A stretch of 64,000 nt of DNA from an uncultured Paraglaciecola sp. GTDB lineage: Bacteria > Pseudomonadota > Gammaproteobacteria > Enterobacterales > Alteromonadaceae. A model generated the notes under the pieces. The model did no database searches, was not told the DNA's origin, and worked only from the letters and a program-made list of their open reading frames with translations. Each line of letters opens with the position of its first letter. Position 1 is the stretch's first letter. Made by a program: the position numbers and the translations under genes. Below, piece by piece: positions 57,909 through 64,000 of the stretch. The stretch is from NCBI RefSeq assembly GCF_937123705.1, contig NZ_CAKZKO010000010.1:62001-126000 (forward strand), written 5' to 3'.

Positions 57909-59282
57909 CTAGCGCTCTCGAAGAGCGGCTTCATTAGCCCGTAAAAGCGGATTCAATATGTATTCTAAAATCGTTCTCTTGCCAGTGATGACGTCAACAT
58001 TAGTCATCATGCCGGGTATAATGGGCATTTCTTCCTGATGTTTATTTTTAATACTTGAAGCATCTGTACGCACGCGAATAACATAAAAACTATTACCTTC
58101 TTCGTCTTGAGTGGTATCGGCACTAATATGTTCAACCTTACCGGTTAGTCCCCCATAACGAGCAAAATCATAGGCAGTAATTTTAACAATTGCTGGCAGA
58201 CCAGGATAAATAAAACCAATATCTCTAGGTTTTATTCTCGCCTCCACCATTAACCTATCTTCGGTTGGGACTATTTCAGCTATGGTTTCACCCGGTTTAA
58301 CCACTCCACCTAAGGTATTAATATGTATAGTTTTAATGGTACCAACAACGGGTGACAATATTAGCGCTTTTGTGACTTTATCTTGAGCACTCACTTGTGA
58401 TTCATTGATCCGTGAAAGCTTTGTTTGTAATTCATTTAGCTGAGCCCTTACTTCGGTGCGATAGGTTAATACTGTCTCGCGCCGGTTTAATATTGCTTCT
58501 TGCAGTGTGGACTTGGATTGTGGCGCCAGAAGACGCACTGCATCAAGTTCACCTTTTAAGTCATTCACACTGCGCTCTAATTTAAACAATTCTATCTTAG
58601 ATACGATCAGTTTTTCGGCTAGTGGGCGGGTTAATGCCAGCTCTTTTTGGGCTAGACGATAACTGACATTCAAAGTGTTTATTTTGGACTCGAGTTCGGT
58701 TATTTCTTGTTCCCGCTGCTTGATTTGTTGGCTCTGGATTGCCAGTTGATTAATTAAATTATCGAGTCGACCTGAGTACTCCTCTTGTTGCCGTTTAACC
58801 AAGAACTCGGCCGTTTTATTAAGATCATCAGGGTAGACAGGTGGTTGCTCGGTTATAACAATTTGCAGCTCCCAGTCATCATTGTCTCCCACTAAAATAC
58901 TTGATAGTTCGGCTCTTAATCGGATTATATTTGCCCGTAAGCCATCGACTTCCTGTTTTTGTTCGGCAAAATCAGAGCGAAAGCGAGTATCATCAATGCG
59001 CGCGATAGGCTGGTCTTTGACCACTTGCATACCTTCTTGCACAAACCATTGTTGCAACACGCCACCATCTAAACTCTGAATAACCTGTATTTGCGAAGAA
59101 GGGATAACCTTACCCATCCCAGAAGTCACTTGATCTAAGGCAGAAAAGTAGGCCCAAACAATAAAACTAACTAACAACCCTGCCATTGACCATATAATTA
59201 AGCGATGCAAACTAGGTACTTCGGTTAACATCGCCCCATACACATCATCGGCCATTTCTAAGTCTTTTTGGCTAACCTTCAT
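57909..59282 (-). CDS. lapC: Type I secretion membrane fusion protein (LapC/HlyD family)
   Basis: Encodes 457 residues. One membrane helix (about 27-47) is followed by a biotinyl-lipoyl-like piece (GMGKVIPSSQIQVIQSLDGG), a long coiled coil (about 90-300) and the HlyD C-terminal domain (VKPGETIAEIVP, then PGLPAIVKITAYDFARYGG). It joins the inner-membrane ATPase to the TolC-type channel. Its start overlaps the lapB stop as ATGA, so the two are translationally coupled. Confidence 0.94.
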   Translation of the reverse strand: MKVSQKDLEMADDVYGAMLTEVPSLHRLIIWSMAGLLVSFIVWAYFSALDQVTSGMGKVIPSSQIQVIQSLDGGVLQQWFVQEGMQVVKDQPIARIDDTRFRSDFAEQKQEVDGLRANIIRLRAELSSILVGDNDDWELQIVITEQPPVYPDDLNKTAEFLVKRQQEEYSGRLDNLINQLAIQSQQIKQREQEITELESKINTLNVSYRLAQKELALTRPLAEKLIVSKIELFKLERSVNDLKGELDAVRLLAPQSKSTLQEAILNRRETVLTYRTEVRAQLNELQTKLSRINESQVSAQDKVTKALILSPVVGTIKTIHINTLGGVVKPGETIAEIVPTEDRLMVEARIKPRDIGFIYPGLPAIVKITAYDFARYGGLTGKVEHISADTTQDEEGNSFYVIRVRTDASSIKNKHQEEMPIIPGMMTNVDVITGKRTILEYILNPLLRANEAALRER

Positions 59283-61453
59283 AAATTAACCACCGAATTG
59301 GCTTTACCATTTTTTAGTTTTTGCAAAACAACATCCTTAGGGCCATCTATTACTAACTTGCCTTTTTCTAAAACGATAATCCTATCTACTAGAGACAATA
59401 AGTCCATTTTGTGGGTGATTAATAATAAGGTTCTGTCGGTCGCTGTGGCACTAATTGATTTGATAAATTGTTGTTCGGCCCGCGCATCTAAACTGGCTGT
59501 GGGTTCATCTAATAGCAATATTTGTGGTGTATTTAAAATAGCTCGTGCGAGTGCAATCGATTGTCGCTGACCACGAGAGAGGGTGCTGCCATTTTCGCCA
59601 ACTTGCAAATCAAGACCTTGGGTTTCATGATCAGTAAAGGTGTTGACTCCTGAAAGCTGCACGGCTCTGATAAGTTGATATTCAGTAACTTGCCGCGTGC
59701 CAAACAAGATGTTGTCACGAATAGTGCCATGAAACAGGGTGATATCTTGGGGCAAATAGCCAATATTTCGACGCAAATCACTTGGGTGTATTTGCTGGTG
59801 ATTAAGACCGTCAAATCGCATACTGCCTACTGTAGGCTGGTACAATCCCAGTAGTAACTTGGCTAAGGTGGTTTTGCCTGAACCGTTACGCCCTACTATG
59901 GCAATTTTCTCACCATTTTTAATATCGATAGACATAGTGTGCAAAGCACTAGTGGTTGCTTCTGGATAAGTAAAACTAACGCCTTCTGCACTGATATTGC
60001 CTGACAATTTAGGTCGGCTAGCGAGATGAGCCTTATCTTCAAACTCACCTTCTTGCAGCATTAAACTATCGAGCTGTCGTAATGCACTGATGGTTTGATT
60101 GGAACGTGTCATTAAGCCTGCAAGTTTCGCCACGGGTGAAATGGCGCGGCCCGTTAGCATCACAGCAGCAATGATCCCGCCCATAGATATAAGGTTATCT
60201 GCGACACGATAAACACCTAACACAACCACGGCAACCACCGAAATTTGCACCATAAAGCTGGAAAAATTGATAACTGAATTAGTGATCATTTTAGATTTAA
60301 GTAACCAGCTAGAGGTGTGTCCTATCATCTGTTGCCAAGCATTTTGTACTACACCCTCTGCGCCATTAGCTTTTATTGACTCAAGCGCTCCTAAACACTC
60401 GACGAGATGACCATGGCGTAAACTGGAAAATTTATTACTTTCTTCAATTGCGGCACGCAGTTTCGGTTGAGTGAAAGCCGTATAACCTATGATAAGCAAG
60501 GTAGCGACAATGGGAAATAAAACCAGATCACCTGCCACTAACCAAATGCAAAACATAAATAACAAAGCAAATGGCAAATCCACTAATGCGGTGATGGTAG
60601 CCGAGGAAAAAAACTCTCTTACATTATCAAATTCAGATATTTGTTTGGCCATACCGCCAATACTAGGCGCCCGTTTTTCAAGAGGGATACCCACAACTTT
60701 AGCGAAAAGTTTTGAAGAAACCTCTATATCGACTTTTTTCCCTGCTACATCAATTAAATAACCACGTAACTGCTTTAAGATAAAGTCAAAAATATAAGCC
60801 ACACCCGCACCAATGGCTAACACCCATAAAGATTCAAACGCAAGGTTAGGTACAACTTTATCGTAAATATTCATCACAAAAAGCGGCGACACCAAGGTGA
60901 AAATATTTACCATTACAGAGGCAATAATTACGTCGCGGTAGATAGGTGTGGCGTCTTTTATGTGTTGCCATAACCAGTGTTTTTTAGAGTCATTGATATG
61001 TACATCAAAATTTCTGTCACCTCGATACTGCTGCTTTATCAGAAATAAATAACCAACAAAATTTGATTCGAGCTGTTCAATCGAGAGCTGCTCTTCCCCC
61101 CCCGTTTCGGGCAAGGTAACAATTGCTTTATTTTCTTCGAGATTGAGCTCTTGCAACACACAGGCTTGTTTGTCTTTGAGCATGAGGATGCAAGGTAACA
61201 ACATAGAGGGTAATTCGTTTAACCCTTTACGAACTAATTTGGCACTGAGTCCGGCGCGTGAAGCAGCTTGCGGGAGAAGTTCTGGTGTAAGGTAATTTGC
61301 AGTAAGCGGTAATCCCGCAGTTAACGCTTCAGCAGAACAGGGATCACCAAAGTGCTCAGTCAACAATACTAGGCTGTCTAATAAAGGATCAGACGTTAAA
61401 CGCTGCGAAGCGCTTATTGTCCATTCACTAGGAGATTGAGCTGAGGATTGCAC
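59279..61453 (-). CDS. lapB: Type I secretion permease/ATPase (LapB)
   Basis: Encodes 724 residues from a GTG at 61453, with AAGG about 16 bases upstream. The N-terminal C39-like domain (about 20-145) has no catalytic cysteine in the expected place, so it recognises rather than cuts the substrate. A six-helix ABC membrane domain spans about 165-430. The ATPase has Walker A GRNGSGKTT (near 520), signature LSRGQRQS and Walker B ILLLDEP. LapB-type exporters secrete giant adhesins. The gene starts 98 bp after the adhesin stop, with a hairpin between. Confidence 0.95.
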   Translation of the reverse strand: MQSSAQSPSEWTISASQRLTSDPLLDSLVLLTEHFGDPCSAEALTAGLPLTANYLTPELLPQAASRAGLSAKLVRKGLNELPSMLLPCILMLKDKQACVLQELNLEENKAIVTLPETGGEEQLSIEQLESNFVGYLFLIKQQYRGDRNFDVHINDSKKHWLWQHIKDATPIYRDVIIASVMVNIFTLVSPLFVMNIYDKVVPNLAFESLWVLAIGAGVAYIFDFILKQLRGYLIDVAGKKVDIEVSSKLFAKVVGIPLEKRAPSIGGMAKQISEFDNVREFFSSATITALVDLPFALLFMFCIWLVAGDLVLFPIVATLLIIGYTAFTQPKLRAAIEESNKFSSLRHGHLVECLGALESIKANGAEGVVQNAWQQMIGHTSSWLLKSKMITNSVINFSSFMVQISVVAVVVLGVYRVADNLISMGGIIAAVMLTGRAISPVAKLAGLMTRSNQTISALRQLDSLMLQEGEFEDKAHLASRPKLSGNISAEGVSFTYPEATTSALHTMSIDIKNGEKIAIVGRNGSGKTTLAKLLLGLYQPTVGSMRFDGLNHQQIHPSDLRRNIGYLPQDITLFHGTIRDNILFGTRQVTEYQLIRAVQLSGVNTFTDHETQGLDLQVGENGSTLSRGQRQSIALARAILNTPQILLLDEPTASLDARAEQQFIKSISATATDRTLLLITHKMDLLSLVDRIIVLEKGKLVIDGPKDVVLQKLKNGKANSVVNL

Positions 61454-61487
61454 TGAGTTTTAGATTCCTTACAACTGACACATCAAA

Positions 61488-61522
61488 CATAACACAGCCA
61501 ACAAAAATATGGCTGTGTTATG
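61488..61522 (-). terminator. Stem-loop between adhesin and lapB
   Basis: A perfect 13-bp stem (CATAACACAGCCA, 61488-61500; TGGCTGTGTTATG, 61510-61522) around a 9-base loop. On the minus strand it follows the adhesin gene and precedes lapB, with few T residues after it. It may be a partial terminator that sets the adhesin-to-exporter ratio, or an mRNA end-stabiliser. Confidence 0.65.
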
Positions 61523-61551
61523 GACACTACGGGTGAAGACTAAATACTCTA

Positions 61552-64000
61552 CTATATCAACTCTGGCGAGTCTAATTCAGCAACAGGTGCATTAGCCGCA
61601 GCGGCCTGATCACTGATGATGATGCCACCTTCTTCTAACAAGCCGTTCGAGACAATTTTCGCTGAAGCACTATGGGCATCAACCTCATCTTTTTCCAACA
61701 CGACAATGTCTTCTGCTTGGGAAGCTTTGAAAACACCCGATTGTTCAAACTTAGTACTAGAAACGTCATCTTCACTTATATTAGCCAAGTAAGATTCAAG
61801 TTCATTAACTTGCCCATCAGACAAAATATCACTTAAATCTCCAGAATCTAAAGACATTAATTCAGCCACTGGTAATAATGTTTTTGCCGCAAAATCAGTG
61901 TCGATTGTGCCACTCATTTCGTCAATAGACATATCCACAGCATTAGGCGAAGCACTTGGTAATTCTGGCGCTACAATTTCAATAATTAAGTCAGCGGAAG
62001 CCGTTTCTGCATTAAGGGAATCCCCATCTTGAATAGTATAGGTAAAGCCTAACTCTAAGTTTCCTTCACTATTTGTTGGAATACCCTGTCCGGTAATTTC
62101 CTCTAATGTGAGATCATCTTTTTGTTCGAACCTATAACTTCCCAAGTTATCTATATACAACTCACCAAAATCTGTATCTATCCTGAGTGGATTATTCCAA
62201 GTGTGACTTATATCCAATAAATGCACAGCTCCCATATATTCGACTTGTGTAACCGCAGGTGAACCTTCACCATCGGAACCAAAATCATCAGGTGCATCCC
62301 CCGAACTGCCCCAAAATATACCCGTTACATTTCCTTCGATATCCCTTGGATTCCCTTCACTAAACACAAATCCGGTCTCATCATTATTTGCAGTAGGCGC
62401 ATTAGTTTCAATTGCTATAGCCACTCTGGCAGTATCGGTTTCTATACCATCACTAATGGTGTACTCAAAGCTAGGTTCAGGTGAGCCTTCTAAGAAACCT
62501 TTATTTTCATAGCTAAATTGCCCATCAGCTTTAATACGCAAGATCCCATTGTCTTGTAATCCGCTGAATGTCGAACCATTAAATAGTAATACATCTGCTT
62601 CCGTTACCGCAGTATATACACCGTCGATTACGGTAAAAATGGCATCCCCTGTATTGGCATCAAATGCCAATGCTTGGCTATTGACATGGGTGACATTAAG
62701 AACTCCACCTTCATCGTCAGTATCCATTGCATCATCACCATTACCATCAACATGGCTTATGACATTGCCAGAAACCGTAGTTCCTTCGTCCATGCTGAAG
62801 TTGTCATCTTCAGCAACTGGTGGAACGTTTACATTGGCCACATTGATGGTCACGGTTGCGGTACTTGTGTCGCCATCCACATCGGTGATGGTATAGGTGA
62901 AGGTATCTGCACCCACAAAATCTGTCGCTGGGGTGTAACTGAAAGTCCCATCTGGGTTCACATTCACTGTGCCGCCACCAGTAGACGTGGCATCAAAGGC
63001 CGTCACTGTGGTCGGGTTATCACCCAAGTCATCGTTGCTGATCACTTCGCCGTTAAGGGACGTGTTTTCATCGATATTAAAGCTGTCATTCACCGCTTCA
63101 GGTAGGGCATCGACTATCACTTCGGCCACATTGATGGTCACGGTTGCGGTACTTGTGTCGCCATCCACATCGGTGATGGTATAGGTGAAGGTATCTGCAC
63201 CCACAAAATCTGTCGCTGGGGTGTAACTGAAAGTCCCATCTGGGTTCACATTCACTGTGCCGCCACCAGTAGACGTGGCATCAAAGGCCGTCACTGTGGT
63301 CGGGTTATCACCCAAGTCATCGTTGCTGATCACTTCGCCGTTAAGGGACGTGTTTTCATCGATATTAAAGCTGTCATTCACCGCTTCAGGTAGGGCGTTG
63401 ACAGGGTCAACAGGGTCAGCAGGGTCAACAGGGTCAACAGGGTCAACAGGGTCAATTGGGTCAATTGGGTCAACCGGGTCAACAGGGTCAACAGGGTCAA
63501 CCGGGTCAATTGGGTCAACCGGGTCAATAGGCGCAGGATCTACTGGTGAAGGGTTAATCGTTTCTATAACGTCTGGATTAGCCCGCTCATCTGCCGCCCC
63601 AGGAGTACTCTCCAATTCAGCTGTGTCATAGCCTGCGCCAGCTAAGAGCTCATTTCCATCTCTGTCTAAAGTAACAAAATCCGTTCCTTCGTTAGCCGTC
63701 AAACCACCTGCAGCAGTATCGACATCTGGAATCTCTACTTCATCGCCAGACTCAATTAATGTTTGAATAGCTTCAATTTCAGCCTGTTCATCGCCTAATA
63801 GTTCAGCACTCGAAGTTTGAAACTGCGCATTTACCGGTTCAGAAAGCGGTTCTGCTACGATAGCATCAGTATCAAGTAACTCATCAAATTCAGCGGTTAC
63901 TGTTTGTTCAATACCATCATCAAAAACTAAAGTAATTTCACTGCCTCGGGCAAGGTTTAACACTGTACCAGATTTAAGACTATCACCGTTTTGTAATGCG
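61552..64000 (-). CDS. LapA-like adhesin with LapG-cleavable retention module (N-terminus outside window)
   Basis: About 815 codons are in the window. The frame stays open to the window end (reading ALQNGDSLKSGTVLNLARGS), so a GTG at 63963 is probably not the true start. The first 95 residues match the retention module of LapA-type adhesins, ending with DVDTAAGGL, where TAAG (63706-63717) is the motif LapG cuts. Next come an acidic stretch, a (DPV/DPI)n linker, two identical VCBS/cadherin-like repeats of 96 residues and two diverged ones. The C-terminal 150 residues are acidic, with no RTX repeats visible. It is short compared with other LapA proteins. It is first in the Lap operon and is probably its substrate. 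Confidence 0.88.
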   Translation of the reverse strand, partial: ALQNGDSLKSGTVLNLARGSEITLVFDDGIEQTVTAEFDELLDTDAIVAEPLSEPVNAQFQTSSAELLGDEQAEIEAIQTLIESGDEVEIPDVDTAAGGLTANEGTDFVTLDRDGNELLAGAGYDTAELESTPGAADERANPDVIETINPSPVDPAPIDPVDPIDPVDPVDPVDPVDPIDPIDPVDPVDPVDPADPVDPVNALPEAVNDSFNIDENTSLNGEVISNDDLGDNPTTVTAFDATSTGGGTVNVNPDGTFSYTPATDFVGADTFTYTITDVDGDTSTATVTINVAEVIVDALPEAVNDSFNIDENTSLNGEVISNDDLGDNPTTVTAFDATSTGGGTVNVNPDGTFSYTPATDFVGADTFTYTITDVDGDTSTATVTINVANVNVPPVAEDDNFSMDEGTTVSGNVISHVDGNGDDAMDTDDEGGVLNVTHVNSQALAFDANTGDAIFTVIDGVYTAVTEADVLLFNGSTFSGLQDNGILRIKADGQFSYENKGFLEGSPEPSFEYTISDGIETDTARVAIAIETNAPTANNDETGFVFSEGNPRDIEGNVTGIFWGSSGDAPDDFGSDGEGSPAVTQVEYMGAVHLLDISHTWNNPLRIDTDFGELYIDNLGSYRFEQKDDLTLEEITGQGIPTNSEGNLELGFTYTIQDGDSLNAETASADLIIEIVAPELPSASPNAVDMSIDEMSGTIDTDFAAKTLLPVAELMSLDSGDLSDILSDGQVNELESYLANISEDDVSSTKFEQSGVFKASQAEDIVVLEKDEVDAHSASAKIVSNGLLEEGGIIISDQAAAANAPVAELDSPELI
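62836..63396. repeat. Perfect 273-bp direct repeat with 288-bp period inside the adhesin
   Basis: Bases 62836-63108 and 63124-63396 are identical by eye over all 273 positions; only 15 bp between copies differ. In protein they are two identical VCBS-like units. Absence of synonymous change shows recent duplication or ongoing gene conversion. Such repeats allow strain-to-strain length change and assembly collapse. Confidence 0.93.
63397..63531. repeat. 9-bp tandem repeat coding (Asp-Pro-Val/Ile)n linker
   Basis: About 14 units of a 9-bp sequence, mostly GGGTCAACA or GGGTCAATT on the plus strand, encode a DPV/DPI-rich linker just after the retention module. Units of 9 bp keep the frame if copies are gained or lost. 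Confidence 0.9.
63706..63717 (-). other. Predicted LapG cleavage motif TAAG in the adhesin
   Basis: The codons for Thr-Ala-Ala-Gly lie between the retention module and the linker, 94 residues from the window edge. In Pseudomonas fluorescens LapA the cut is between the two alanines of TAAG near residue 108. A similar position fits if about a dozen residues lie beyond the window. Confidence 0.85.

Noticed and set aside
63397..63531. Short regular repeats that could suggest a CRISPR array
   Set aside because: Units are 9 bp without unique spacers and lie in frame inside a protein-coding linker.
62549..63631. Several plus-strand open frames opposite the adhesin, two of them with the same sequence
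   Set aside because: They are shadows of the repeated adhesin codons; the repeated frames simply mirror the 273-bp duplication.
63961..63963. GTG as the true start of the adhesin
   Set aside because: The frame remains open through the window end and the upstream codons read as part of the retention module.

Overview
The window looks like chromosomal DNA of a marine gammaproteobacterium of the order Alteromonadales, most like Paraglaciecola/Glaciecola or a close relative. This is inferred from gene content and order (uvrA/MFS/ssb, an MSHA pilus operon followed by mreBCD-maf-rng-yhdP-nitrilase-tldD, darP-pmbA), moderately low G+C, and frequent TTG/GTG starts. I see no rRNA, tRNA, CRISPR array, insertion sequence or prophage.

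Layout. Positions 1-1370: the start of a membrane pyrophosphatase gene (minus, cut by the window edge), divergent from soluble pyrophosphatase ppa. 1464-4523 (minus): a large lipoprotein fusing cadherin-like repeats, a parallel beta-helix and a diheme cytochrome c domain. 4708-9837: an MFS transporter, a DUF3299 protein, a hotdog thioesterase and uvrA. 10022-14348: a DUF1254/DUF1214 protein, a YajR-like MFS transporter, ssb and a PEP-CTERM protein. 14431-17970 (minus): an AraC-type HTH fused to an HDOD domain, and a TonB-dependent receptor.

18482-36253 is a complete MSHA type IV pilus operon (mshI, mshI2, J, K, L, M, N, E, G, F, B, A, C, D, O, P, Q), tightly packed with overlapping stops and starts. 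Only mshA, the major pilin, is preceded by a real gap. A PEGA/SUMF1-fold protein follows (36432-38303), then the morphogenesis cluster mreB-mreC-mreD, maf, rng, yhdP, a nitrilase-family amidase and tldD. A minus-strand Ig-like lipoprotein and darP separate tldD from its partner pmbA.

53180-64000 (minus) is a complete Lap-type adhesion system. In transcription order it has a LapA-like adhesin with a TAAG LapG-cleavage motif (N-terminus cut by the window end), the type I secretion ATPase LapB, the membrane fusion protein LapC, a TolC-type outer membrane protein, an OmpA-like lipoprotein, the periplasmic protease LapG and the c-di-GMP receptor LapD. MSHA (through the MshEN domain of MshE) and Lap (through LapD) are both attachment machines of families controlled by c-di-GMP, so the window encodes two surface-attachment systems about 15 kb apart.

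Most unusual points: the compact adhesin without visible RTX repeats and with a perfect 273-bp internal duplication; the hairpin separating adhesin from secretion genes; the beta-helix/cytochrome fusion; the HTH-HDOD fusion; the PEGA/SUMF1 protein lacking formylglycine-enzyme cysteines; an MshQ with a lamin-tail-like start and a duplicated module; and several long perfect palindromes between genes.
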